Shown: piece by piece, positions 21,901 to 30,589 of the stretch
How the letters are laid out: each line of letters opens with the position of its first letter
Position numbering within the stretch: the stretch's first letter is position 1
Assembly: GCA_030998225.1 (NCBI GenBank)
Contig: JAPYXD010000742.1
Coordinates: 1,612,001 to 1,676,000 of the forward strand
DNA: 64,000 nucleotides
Direction of reading: 5' to 3'
From: Diplolepis rosae
Taxonomy: Eukaryota; Arthropoda; Insecta; Hymenoptera; Diplolepididae
Position numbers and translations under genes: made by a program
The notes under the pieces: generated by a model
The model's input: the letters and a program-made list of their open reading frames with translations, nothing else
Database searches by the model: none
Told to the model about the DNA's origin: nothing

Positions 21901-24900
21901 AATTTTTTCAAGGAATGCACTTCTAAACAAAAAATAATTAAGACGTATTTAATGTTTTATGGAGTACCATTCAATTTTAATCAATTCAAGTTAAGGCACT
22001 ACTTTTAGCCCTACCCAGAAATATTTCTTTGCGAAGAAAATGACATTTTTCTAGTTGCAAAACTAAGCAAGCAGTTTTTAAACGACCAAGCAACTTCTCA
22101 AATTTTTTATTATATTCTTTTAATAAAACATAAGGTTCTGTTCTTTCACAATAAATGACCAATTATTGATAAAAAAATGACCATCGGTGTGCTTGATAAA
22201 CTTGAGTCTTTAAGGGGTTCCGGGTCAGCCCTATCCCACCCAAGTTAATTTCTCAAAGTTTATGTTCCTTTTTCTCAGAAACAATAAAAGATAACATCAT
22301 GATTTTGTTTTCTTTATTACAGTTTTCTAAACACTTTGACCCAGGGTTTTTTTTTAAATTTTTGAAATATTCGTATAGTTTATGATTTTTTTTTAAATAT
22401 CAAAAAAGGCAAATTTTTGCCAAAAATGCTGAAATAAAAAATTTATTCCCAAGTATTTTGCCAAAAGCCCGGGTCAAAATGTGCATCTTAACTTTCACTT
22501 TAAAATAAAAAAAAAATTGTTGAGATATCTTAAGTGGTTCCTGAGGAAAAATCATTTGCTTCATACTCATCTTCCAAACGCCTTTTAGCTAAAGTAGACC
22601 TTTGCCGGCACTTTTTCACTAATTTGTCCATAGCTTTCTCAGCTTTCGCGATTCTCACTTCGTCAAGTTTTTTTTAGCGCACTTACACAGTTCTTTCCAG
22701 GAAAAATACCAAGGTTGGCCAAGATCTTACATCTGACTATGTTTCCCATGTTGAAACATGCTATGGCCTCATACACACCAATTTCCAGTGTAGGAATGAC
22801 AGTGGTAGGAATATGAAAATGTTCTTTATGATCATATATTTCATCGTTTGCCCTGGCTTTCTGAAATTTGCTCCAGCTGTCCGCTCCTTTGGGACAGTGC
22901 CCATAACACGGTTTTCGGTTAGTTGAGCCCAAATGGAAATAAACAGCCCATAGGACTTGTTTCATCTTCTGCAGGCTACTAGTATTTCGCCTAATGGCAA
23001 GTCCATAAAAAAAGCAATTTGCTTTATAGCAGCTACAGTGAGTCTACCACGGCCACCTATTGTTTTTTTGTCAGAAATAACTGCTTGCCTCTTTTGGCTT
23101 TCAGTTTGAGTAGGCAAATGGACATTCTTTTCTGAACATGCCCGACACATTCCAGTTTTTGAATTGTGAATTTTGGGCCATAATATACATTGTGCAATTT
23201 TTCCGACCGGCTGAAGATATCAACTACTCCGGCTACCTCCATGCCTCCGCTAGAACCATTATAATTAGCCGCACAGTTAGGATTGTGTTCTTTTTCAAAC
23301 CTTTTAGGGCACCTACAATGTTAAGACATAATTTGGGCATCTAATACTTTCCCTGTAGGCACACTTATTGCGGTGACAACTCTATTTTGTGATACGTGTC
23401 CGCGTTTTTGCCACGTACCATCCAGCGCTATACTTATGTCTCTAATTTTACCACCATTTTCTGCCTCCACAGCTTCTTTTACTGCTGATTTCATGGATTC
23501 TAGGCAAACTTCTTTTGTAGCATTATAGAGACCATTGCTATAGTACTTGAATGAGGGAGGATTAGGCATGTTCATTACGGCACAAAAGGTTCGAGCGCTC
23601 TGCTCACCTACGCCAACGCAGCGAAAAGCGTAGGCTAGCCTAAGATTGATTTCAGCCTTTCCTGTGCTTACTACTGTACTGTACTAATTTTTCTCTTACT
23701 TGCTGATTCATGCTTATGTGAATTCACAGTTGGACAAGGGTTACTTGTAAGCCTAGGCCTAGAACAATCTTCCAAAGAATCACTATCACCACCAGCACTT
23801 ACATTATTATTTTTTTGATGAACAAATGCTACTTTACGGTTCCCCACGCAAGGAGGCTTACGCTTTTCAAAAACTTTAATTGATCTAGGCATCACTCAAA
23901 ACTAGTAAAATAAACTTAGAATACACTTGGCTAACAAATCACAACAATTAGTTGCACCATGGATCACACAAACATGAAACTATGAAACATAACCAAATAT
24001 AAAGAAACAACCAATTAATTGGTGACATCAAACAGTTGAGAAACCAGTCATACCAACTAGACAAATCAAAATCAATGCAACGCATAAGAACACTGAGTAT
24101 TATATAAAAGTAGCTAGTAATATCAATGACAGCTTGTCGCGACAAAAAACACTTACAAAATGTCAATGCATTGTTTCATAAAAGGTAATATAAAATAAGT
24201 TAGAGTCGTCAGAATTGCATGAAATTGGTTTTAAATGTACCGTGAATAAATGTAGAACATTTATTTGCAAAAGACAAAAATTCGAAAAGTTTCACCCCCG
24301 GGGGTCATCCATCCCCCCTTAAATTATCCCACAAATAGAAATCCGGCAACTTAAGGTCTGACGATCTGGCAGGCCAATTCACCGTACCTCCTCTACCGAT
24401 CCTGCAACCATTGAATTCGCGATTCAGTACTTCCCGCGCGATTGCCGAATAATGCGCTGGACATCCGTCATGTTGAAACCATATGTTCTGTCATACTTCC
24501 AAGCTTAGTTCTTCAAGCAATGTTGGAAATTCATGTTCCAAAAAGTTATAATATTTGTCACCGTTCAAATTACTATCAATAGAATACGGACCGATAAGCT
24601 AATCTTCAATTATTCGACACAAAACGTTCACGGACCCCGATGGCGAGGGGACTCACCGAAATCAAGCAAACCAAAGGGAACAGAAAACTACTACGTTTAC
24701 GTCGTTCTTCCTGGGTAGAGCTCAAAGTAGTTCTTAAAATTGAATTGATGACCATTGAATGATCCTCTTGAAAACATTCAATACGTCTTATTTATCTTTT
24801 GCTAACACGGAAAAAATAAGTACTCGGAAATTCACATGACAGAGTGCTCGACTTTCAGATACGTTCAAAAGTTACTTAAAACTAGAAATACCGTTCTTGT

Positions 24901-27900
24901 GCAATTAGAACAACTATCCTGGAAAAAGTATAGAACTTTCCAAAATTATTCAGTAGAAAGTCCGTGAAAATTCTGAGTACGCAAAATGTATAGTTTCTAT
25001 CAATCATTTGAGAAAATAAAGTTCAAAGATTGGATATTTCTAAGATTTAAATAAAATTCTGAATATTGCCAGATAGAGCTCGCACAGCACTCGTGCATCA
25101 AAACTTCAAAGCCAGTCAATGAAATTTGTATGGATTATCAAAGATAACAAAAAAAAATTATTTTCGCAACCTGTCTTTTTTTATAGACTTTTTTATTGAT
25201 TTTGATTACAAATTATACTATTATACACTATCACTACACATCGCTGAACATAATATATTACCGATGTTGAAATTAATCTTACGCTTACAGGATTCGAACC
25301 TTAACTTTTACCTAACATATATGTATAACGCAGTCTAACCTTATAAATTAAACCACACGGCTACCGAAGCACTTTCGATATTTTCCAAAAAATGTTGGGT
25401 TCTTTGAAAATGCAGGGTTGTGTAATAAATTGCTCCGCCTTGTTTCACCAACAATTTTATATAATAAAGAAGTTTGCAGAATTATTATGTCTCTACATTT
25501 TTAAATGACGAGATTTTTAATAATTGAATTACTAAATTCTAAATTATTAAATATAAGAATTTCATAATTTCTGAAGTATATGTCAATTCCAAAAGTAATA
25601 AAAATTATCGAAGAATTTTTCTTTGACTTGTATAGCAGGTATTCATCTCTTCCTAATCAAATTATTCTATCCAAACTCTTTAGGAAAAATTTGTCCTGTC
25701 CAAAAGTCAAGGACTGTCAAGTAAATTTCACAGTACTTATATTTTCCGTGTAGAAGCGCATTCCTTGAAATAATTCACAATTTTATATTTCGCACTTGCA
25801 GCGCAATCTGTCGCAAATCGAAAAATTTTTTTTAATAAAACTCACGTATCTTTCAATAAAGAATCTGAATCTGCGATAAAAAATAAAGATTGCAATTTGA
25901 AACTTTAAAGTTACCCCCTCTCCGGCCCCCGGTGGTGGGGTCGGAGTAGATTTTTGTATTTTTACTTTTCATTAATAGATTATGAGCGACATAAAAAAAA
26001 TTAATGTTTTTTCAACAAAAACTCGTAAAAAATTGAGTAAACTCGAAGGGTCATAACTTCGTGCCTATTAAAGATAGAAGGTTGATTTTTAAAAATCTCC
26101 TTAGAATATTATTTACTTTAATTTCGTTTACCACAAAACTTGCTTTATGATGCAATGGGGAACGTCAATCCACGCAAACATGATTTTTTGGAACTTCTTC
26201 CAAAAATATTTCTGAGACGCACCCAGCGATTTGTTTGCAAACTTAATTTTGCCTTCAGTGCCACTGAATAAAGCGTTTTATCAAAAAATCTATACTTTAC
26301 GAGTTAACAAGTGGTAAAATGACTAGATTCCGGGACTACTAGCAGATTAAAAGAGAATTTATATTTCATGACAGATTGTATATTTAAGGATCTGGAACAT
26401 AGATACCTATCAAAAAGGCCTTTTGTACGAAGAAATGCTTGAACTATGGTGAAAAAATAATTTTTTTCGATGGAATTTTACCCGGTATCTTTTTTGTATC
26501 AATAGGTTAATATTTAAGTTCATTTAAATAAAATTTGTATTAAATTTCATTTTTAACGTAATCTTTTATGATTCATCAATTTATTCTTTTTAAAGTAAAC
26601 GAGAAAGAATTAAAACATGCTCTACAACAACGCTGTAAGTGGTAGTTTCCGTAATGATTATTTTATACCTACACGGAGAGAAGTTTAGTAGAACCACCAC
26701 AATAGAGCGGTGGGAGAACCGCTCCTTTTTGGTTTTGTGTCACGTCTAGTCCAAGATTGGGGCTCTGGCTACCCCAAACTGTCGACAAAGCTTGTGAGAG
26801 AATGGCATAAAGCATTGTTGTAGAGCAGGGTTTAATTATTAAAAATGTACATTCTGCCAAAAAAGTACCGGGAATTGATCATTCAAAAAGCCCGCTTAAA
26901 GAGATTGGCAAAAATCTTTTTGACGCTAAGTTGGCACCACTGTCCTCTATACTGACGTAGAGTTCGAGCGCGATTTGTCATTTAGTTTCTTCACAGTGCT
27001 CGATGTTATCAGTTTATGTCAAATGTGTTTCGCGATTTTTCCAATGGATAAGAATATCGAACAAAGAATTTGTCACAAATTTGGCATTGCGAATAGAATT
27101 TCGTGTGCGAAATCACTGAAAATATTACAGAAGGCTTACGGTGAATCGAATTTATCAAGAACACGTGTATATGAGTGGTACCGTGCATTCGAAAGCGGGC
27201 GAGATGTGGTGGAAGATTTGCCTCGCCCTGGTCGGCCATCAACGTCTTTAACTGAAGTAAACATCGCTAAAGTAAAAGAAATAGTGACTGAAAATCGTAA
27301 TTTAAGTTCAAGAGAGATAGCCACTGAACTTTCTGTATCTCACGGATCAATTCGTACCATTTTAAACGATTGTTTGAACATGAAACGCGTTGCGGCTCGA
27401 CTAGTTCCGAAAGACATAAATTTTCATTAAAAACTCAATCGCGTAAAGGCCAAAAACTCAACGAATATCATCAAAAAACCACCGTATTTACCTGATAAGG
27501 CTCCGGCCGACTTTTTTTCTCTTTTCAAAATTCAAATTATCACTTCGAGGCACCCGTTTTCAGTCGTTAGAAGACATAAAAAAGAATTCGTGGCGAGAAC
27601 TGAAGTCGATTCCGGAAAATGCGTTTAAAAAATGTTTTGATGATTGGATTATTCGTTGGAATAAGTGTATTATTTCCGGAGGGGCCTACTTTGAAGGTGA
27701 TAATTTTTTGACAGGATTTATAATTAGAAAGCGATCAGGCTGAAAAGGGTGATAAAAAATTTCGGAGAGTTTTGAATTAAAAGTTTTAAAGTTGAAATTT
27801 AAGCATTTAAGTTAGCAATTCATAGCAATTGTTATCTATCAATAAAATTAGCTTACAAAGAGGGTGTTGATGGCGTTTCCGATTTTATAGAAAGGGACGT

Positions 27901-29637
27901 TAAGCTTTCACCAATACTTGATATTTCGCTCAGGTTTTCTTTCTCTTCTATTAGTATCTCCTCCAGGCTGACTTCTTTAGAGTTTTTAGTCCCGTCTGCA
28001 GCTTTACTCATTTTCCTTTCAGTTTCATCAGAATCTGTAGCTGCAAAAAAATTTAGTGTTATGACTATGGAATACTTCGAATTTATTTTTTAATCAAGTC
28101 GATTACTTCAATTTCATTATAACTTTTTTGCCATGAAATATGAAATTATGTATTTCTTACTTATAGTAGCTGGAATCGTGTTTGTTATTCTTGGTTTATC
28201 ATTACTTTTTTGAATAGGTGGTAGTTCCGGTGGAGGAAAATTATAAGACATATGTTGTGGTGGCTGCACAGAGATTGGTGGTGGATACGGTAGTCGATTT
28301 CGTTGAAATTGGTATCCAGGATTCATCATGTACTGTTGTGGAGGTTGCATATACATCCCTGGACCTAATCTAGCATGCATTAACGGCTGTTGTGGCGGCA
28401 TACTAGAAACGTAAGGAATCATTTTCATAAAATGCGTATAAATTACGGAAAAAGCTCGCTGAACACTTTCGCCTAATGAGACAAGCGGTATAGTTGGAAT
28501 TTCTCCCAGTTTTAAGCTGATATCTTCAATTTTTTTTACTTCTTCTTTAAACTGCAGCATTATATACAGTTTTGAAAACTGCATCTAGAAAAAAATTAAT
28601 TTTTATGAAATAGATATATGAAAAAAGTAAGATGATGATAGTTGAATGATATTAAACAAGTTAATTAAACTTTGTATCATACTTATTTTAAAAATATCTT
28701 TACCTGGTTCTCTGATTCAATTCCCTTAAGGTCAATTAAAATTTTACTCCATTTGTGAATTTCAGGAAATAAACTTATATTTAACGTATTTTTTAAGAAT
28801 GCATTAGCTGATGTAAAAATTTCCATTGTAGTTTTGCATTGTTCCATGTACCTATATAAGAGTAAAAAACTATTAATTTAGAAAAAATAAAGTTTTCCAA
28901 TAAAGTTGATATATATGTATATATATATATATATACATAAATTTACCCATTCAATAGATTTTTATTCGCTATAAATTGGATTTGAAGACATTTTTTAAGT
29001 AAAGACTGTTTTAGTTCCAACTTCGATTCCTGCTCGTTTCTGTGAATTTTTTTATAAGTATTCGATAATAAAAAATATCAGTATAATAAAATAAAAACAA
29101 AAATAACATAAAAAATATATTTATAAATACTTACTCTAATTCTCTGATTTTAACCTCAAGATCCTTCATTATTTTATCCTTTTCGGCGCACTTTGAGAAG
29201 TACTGTTTTTCAAAATCTTTAGCGATAGCTTTCTTTTCGTTAGAATAATCTTCCATTTTACGTTCTAGCGCTTTCTTTTCGTTTAAAACAGTGGCGTAGT
29301 CTTCCTTAAATTCATTGAAATCTTTTGTTAGTGACTCGTAGCTTATTTGCGCGTTTTTAGTAGCATTCATGAGAGAATTGTAGGCTTCAAGTTTTTGCTG
29401 TTGTTGAGCAAGTTCTGCTTCAAAAGATTTTATAATCTCGCCTTTTTCCTGTAGTAATTGACTGATTTTCTGTCCTGCAAGCATCTTTTCTTTGGTCAAA
29501 CATTGTATTTCTTCCTTTAATTGAGCTATGTGATCAGAATATTCTTGGTACTCGGCGTTTTCCATGGTACCCAATTTTGTCTTCTGAAATTGAAAATGTA
29601 TCACTATTAATAGAGAAACAATGTAAAAACTTACCAT
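9957..29637 (-). CDS. TTC3/DZIP3-like RING-H2 E3 ubiquitin ligase, 13 exons
   Basis: Exons, in transcription order: 29637-29635 (ATG), 29583-29135, 29039-28947, 28851-28704, 28584-28161, 28040-27857, 11651-11571, 11508-11425, 11351-11230, 11001-10915, 10829-10734, 10560-10361, 10049-9957. They total 2064 nt (687 residues), and every junction keeps phase. Seen: coiled coil (residues about 8-190), Pro/Gln/Met-rich segment (about 275-365), a helical region with a LNGLS motif resembling the segment before the RING in TTC3/DZIP3, and a C-terminal RING-H2 (about 628-672) with CNIC, CQHSFHTEC and CPSC. Inferred role: substrate ubiquitination. The intron 27856-11652 is 16.2 kb and full of transposons. 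Donors at 11424 (GTGCGT) and 11229 (GTAGGT) and the exon-7 acceptor are weak, so those joins need transcript support. The alternative is two genes, the 5' one ending at a stop at 27855-27853. Confidence 0.75.
11655..12065 (-). repeat. Dispersed repeat copy 1
   Basis: The reverse complement resembles 25985-26400 over about 400 bp. Shared blocks include AAAGATAGAAGG, TGCAATGGG, CGTTTTAT and CATGACAGATTGTATATTT. The similarity continues a short way into exon 7 of the RING gene (CTGGAACAT, CCTATCA). It has no coding content and is an unnamed family. Confidence 0.7.
12080..12480. other. AT-rich intron with a possible repeat relic
   Basis: AT-rich intronic sequence ending in a segment with CAGACAGATAGACAGGC-type simple repeats near 12430-12460, such as often accompany old insect repeats. 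No gene was recognised. Confidence 0.35.
12482..12858 (+). mobile_element. 5'-truncated tail of an R1-like non-LTR element
   Basis: Corresponds to the last about 400 bp of the element at 13985-18462. Shared features are CTCGATGGGCGT, CGAACGGATGACG, GGTTCGAGAGAGGGGGTTTT, GAGAGTCCTGTAC and TATAAAA before TTTCGCCATTTTT, ending in an A-rich tail. Only the 3' end survives, the usual outcome of incomplete target-primed reverse transcription. It is diverged enough to be a different subfamily or an older insertion. Confidence 0.85.
12868..13888 (-). mobile_element. Mariner element, copy B, complete ends
   Basis: Both inverted termini are present (TTGCATCTATAAATTAATTC and its mirror) with TA target duplications at 12866-12867 and 13889-13890. 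It is the same family as copy A at 3847. It starts immediately beside the A-rich tail of the truncated R1-like copy. Confidence 0.92.
12944..13716 (-). pseudogene. Mariner transposase, internally deleted copy B
   Basis: The start ATG and the first five codons match copy A, then the sequence jumps directly to the ESLAVTQ region. The deletion of about 280 bp removes the first DNA-binding helix-turn-helix. The rest is open from 13696 down to a TAG in place of the Trp in PERWEKV. All catalytic boxes are intact: TGDEKW, HDNARPH and [12 protein letters not shown], with IWWD present, so it looks younger than copy A. Without the first DNA-binding domain it should not bind termini as the parent does. 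The protein is 237 residues from the first internal Met, against about 345 expected. Confidence 0.92.
14631..15428 (+). pseudogene. R1-like ORF1 (gag-like, CCHC)
   Basis: ORF1 of the non-LTR element encodes an RNA-binding protein. The first block (14631-15116) has a helical, coiled-coil-like stretch (KEQSKKMERLARALSVIQQ) and ends in a poly-Lys run. A slip in the A-run near 15110 shifts the frame. The continuation (KNREVVAALCIALGKPELG) meets a stop at about 15190 and then reads through VVRLTEADARSLLGLGRLRVGWVEDARCF. A zinc knuckle of the form CFRCQGYGHVSRRC lies at about 15296-15337. Only one knuckle is visible, fewer than usual for R1. The earlier open stretch 14048-14371 may be a decayed 5' part of the same ORF. 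It overlaps the start of ORF2. Confidence 0.75.
15292..18100 (+). pseudogene. R1-like ORF2 (endonuclease + RT), catalytic blocks deleted
   Basis: Endonuclease (about 15350-15930) shows NLGRRK, LLISE, AGDFNSNSPEW, a DLTIAAP block and LSDHQCIEF, the expected active-site motifs. Reverse transcriptase fingers follow: NTAPGIDGLPNEIL, SYRPICLLDTMGKLLE and NQFGFRKGRSTVDAI (to about 16960). The block bearing the first catalytic Asp is gone after GFCALI (stop at 17017). The text resumes at DNYLSDRWVIYEGDKW and MTCGAPQG, then jumps at about 17105 to LKMAPEKTEALLV, so the catalytic -DD box is missing too. The thumb region runs to a TAG at 17581, and after a frameshift the C-terminus (17654-18100) has a CSCC..LFFC zinc-like motif. 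It is inactive by two internal deletions rather than by general decay. Confidence 0.88.
18540..19400 (-). pseudogene. Gypsy integrase fragment
   Basis: Upstream part (19400-19080) shows CRGTCDSCLRKKLVRQKIKL, a remnant of the zinc-binding segment, and then a disrupted core. The open stretch 19079-18762 has FRIKQYHSTAYYPQSLGALERSHH, WDQWLPYAIFPFNTSVHESTSVTPHEAVFG, typical of the last part of the catalytic core. After a frame break, 18720-18540 reads DDKLDDHYEGPYKINTIL, the GPY/F module that follows the core. Several stops interrupt it, and catalytic Asp residues upstream are not readable. Confidence 0.82.
19433..19834 (-). pseudogene. Possible gypsy RNase H-integrase linker piece
   Basis: A 133-codon open stretch between the RNase H fragment and the integrase fragment, in the same orientation. 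No domain was recognised. Position and lack of motifs fit the variable linker of gypsy polyproteins, but this is inference from order alone. Confidence 0.35.
19870..20310. other. GC-rich segment interrupting the gypsy relic
   Basis: GC-rich block containing CTCTCT-type runs and GGAGGGGGATCC, inside otherwise AT-rich gypsy DNA. It separates the RNase H fragment from the rest. The 114-codon minus-strand ORF (19986-20330) has no recognisable domain. It is probably a fragment of another inserted element. Confidence 0.45.
20300..20505 (-). pseudogene. Gypsy RNase H fragment
   Basis: The minus-strand reading LPISYAFTTLGNAEVNYTTTGKEL followed by RSYIYSQSFKLV matches the central part of gypsy RNase H. 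It breaks off within the sheet region, where GC-rich unrelated sequence begins. Fewer than 60 residues are left. Confidence 0.8.
20506..20979. other. Unassigned sequence
   Basis: Mixed-composition sequence with GC-rich patches (for example near 20770-20800). No coding or terminal repeat was recognised. It could be the 5' flank of the ORF at 20998. Confidence 0.3.
20980..21240 (+). CDS. Short basic ORF, function unknown
   Basis: Open from a first Met at 20980; a second Met at 20998 (MPGQVRWKRRF) has an A-rich context that suits initiation. The N-terminal about 45 residues are strongly basic (RWKRRFIKNK, RKRKYS). From about codon 53 the frame runs into a GT microsatellite, so the tail is probably not real coding and the true exon may end before 21139. 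No domain was recognised. It may be the first exon of a transposon gene. Confidence 0.3.
   Translation: MLTVKKMPGQVRWKRRFIKNKTLDYEVRRNSGLVEARKRKYSAVNFTYASKLVVCVCVSRPAADKLKKGNSAVGSRYCYVYLFESD
21139..21154 (+). repeat. (GT)8 microsatellite
   Basis: Pure GT dinucleotide run. Confidence 0.9.
21241..22655. other. AT-rich intron sequence
   Basis: No coding signal. The sequence TTTAAGGGGTTCCGGGTC near 22210 could be a terminus of the transposase relic just downstream (it begins with TTAA plus a G-run), but no convincing partner was found. Confidence 0.4.
22663..23895 (-). pseudogene. Kolobok/Mutator-like transposase domain pseudogene
   Basis: Pieces in order on the minus strand: a basic N-terminus (23895-23671); INLRLAYAFRCVGVGEQSARTFCAVMNMP and IALDGTWQKRGH (23640-23321); MEVAGVVDIFSRSEKLHNVYYGPKF and ECVGHVQKRM (23242-23110); GRGRLTVAAIKQI (about 23070); then CPKGADSWSKFQKA and TLEIGVYEAIACFNMG (22940-22720). 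The order and the DGTWQKRG and ECVGHVQKR blocks match the widespread insect Mutator-like transposase domain associated with Kolobok elements; catalytic acids are likely in the DGTW block and downstream. At least three frame breaks and stops make it inactive. It lies inside the giant intron of the RING gene. Confidence 0.8.
23900..24295. other. AT-rich intron sequence
   Basis: Nothing recognised. Confidence 0.4.
24300..24640 (-). pseudogene. Tc1/mariner-type transposase fragment
   Basis: The minus strand reads IGPYSIDSNLNGDKYYNFLEHEFPTLLEELSLEV, a stop, then QNIWFQHDGCPAHYSAIAREVLN and IGRGGTVNWPARSSDLKLPDFYLWDNL. The HDG and WPARSSDL boxes carry the second and third acidic positions of an IS630/Tc1-mariner catalytic core. 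Only about 115 residues are left. This family (DGxPxHY, WPARSPDL type) differs from the classical mariners elsewhere in the window. Confidence 0.8.
24650..25280. other. AT-rich intron sequence
   Basis: Nothing recognised apart from low complexity. Confidence 0.35.
25282..25372 (-). repeat. tRNA-like SINE head or tRNA relic
   Basis: Read on the minus strand, an internal promoter A-box-like region (GTGGTTTAATTTATAAGG, 25341-25359) is followed about 45 bases later by a perfect B box GGTTCGAATCC (25290-25300). The spacing fits a tRNA with a somewhat enlarged middle. Acceptor arms do not pair well, so it is not an active tRNA. A tRNA-derived SINE or degenerate tRNA copy is the likeliest reading. 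Confidence 0.5.
25985..26400 (+). repeat. Dispersed repeat copy 2
   Basis: Inverted relative to, and about three-quarters similar to, 11655-12065. It continues past the CATGACAGATTGTATATTT block into a short region similar to the start of RING-gene exon 7. It is non-coding. Confidence 0.7.
26402..26864. other. AT-rich intron sequence
   Basis: No gene recognised. A GC-richer patch at 26680-26820 has no identifiable coding content. Confidence 0.35.
26865..27770 (+). mobile_element. Mariner element, internally deleted, fourth lineage
   Basis: Encloses a mariner transposase whose middle is missing. The ends were not defined exactly. The left about 110 bp and the right about 50 bp are non-coding flanks of the normal size for mariner. 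Confidence 0.65.
27045..27721 (+). pseudogene. Mariner transposase with catalytic centre deleted
   Basis: The N-terminal DNA-binding part is intact from MDKNIEQRICHKFG through TRVYEWYRAFESGRDVVEDLPRPGRPSTS and SHGSIRTILND to a stop after DINFH (27428). Immediately downstream, in broken frames, come PPYLPDKAPADFFSLF, a segment resembling SLEDIKKNSWRELKSIPENAFKK, and WIIRWNKCIISGGAYFEGD. Thus about 450 bp holding the first two catalytic Asp residues are missing, while both DNA-binding helices and the C-terminus are present. The flanking open frame starts earlier (26975), but the family's usual start is the Met at 27045. Confidence 0.85.
28915..28937. repeat. (TA)n microsatellite
   Basis: TA dinucleotide run in the intron between exons 3 and 4 of the RING gene. 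Confidence 0.85.
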
Positions 29638-30040
29638 AATTTTTAAAGTTAGTTTCGAAATTCAAAAATGAAAATTTAGATTCGTTTGGGAGTTTAATTA
29701 TGCTTAAACTAGGAGCCCTTCAAGAGTATCGTAACGCTTTACGAAGACGAAGATTCAGCTTTCAGACAGATTTTTATATATTTTTGAAAGATCAACTTTG
29801 AATTTCGAGATACGATAGGTTTCTTTTGAATTCGATAAAACTCAATAAACACGGACTGATTAATTGTTAGACTCCTTAATTCCTTGGCGAAAAATCTTGC
29901 CGGAGAATCTGGTCGCACTTATAACAAGAACTCCTGACAAGAGTATTTCGCACAAGGCCCTAACGAGACCTTTTCGCGTGATCTTGCCAGCGTTAAACTG
30001 GTAAGTCTACATAAATCGACTGAGAAATATTGCATTTGAA
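29638..30040. other. 5' flank of the RING gene
   Basis: Sequence upstream of the minus-strand start codon. Transcription would start here, but no TATA box or initiator was identified with confidence. Confidence 0.35.
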
Positions 30041-30044
30041 ACTA

Positions 30045-30265
30045 CGCCATGTCTTAAAATACGATCTCAGCTATCTCACGCACTTTCACTATCAGGTCAT
30101 TCAAAACAATATCTCGTACGACCACATCGAAATTCGGTAAATCACTTCTGAACCATTCCATACGACGGAACAGAGTCTGAATAATATTTATCGAGTTTGG
30201 CCTTTGTTTCTGATAAGGTTTTTCCATGCAAAATGTAGTATTTAATCAACACACTGTTACATCCT
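30045..30265 (-). pseudogene. Mariner transposase N-terminal relic
   Basis: The minus strand reads LHGKTLSETKAKLDKYYSDSVPSYGMVQK, a stop, then FTEFRCGRT, and after a deletion IVLND and VREIAE. This is the helix-turn-helix region of the same mariner lineage as the relic at 49440-49812 (YYSDSAPSYGM). The catalytic part is absent. Confidence 0.78.
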
Positions 30266-30589
30266 GCGTAAGTTTTGAACATTTTAGTTTTATTTAAAAT
30301 AATATTACTTCTCGCACATAATACGTTTAGATAATGTAAAAACCTGTAGGTAACTCAAATCAAGCAGTAACAATAGATCCGGAAAAAAACTCTCACCGAC
30401 TAGATTCAAAGATAAGCGCTCCCGAATGTGGAAACTCCAACTTAAGAACCGGTAGGCAAACGAATACCTGAGATAAGAGTGCATAACAGACTTTAGAATG
30501 GAAAATTTTAAACATATTGAGAATCCGAGTTTTAAAATATTTCATTTGAAAATATTGAGAATTGAGAATTTTTTTCTTGAAAGCAATAG

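Noticed and set aside
25282..25372. Functional tRNA gene
   Set aside because: Boxes are present, but the acceptor and anticodon arms do not fold properly.
27853..29637. Coiled-coil gene as a complete separate 434-codon gene
   Set aside because: Possible, but the donor overlapping the stop and the phase match to the RING exons favour one gene; kept as an alternative isoform.
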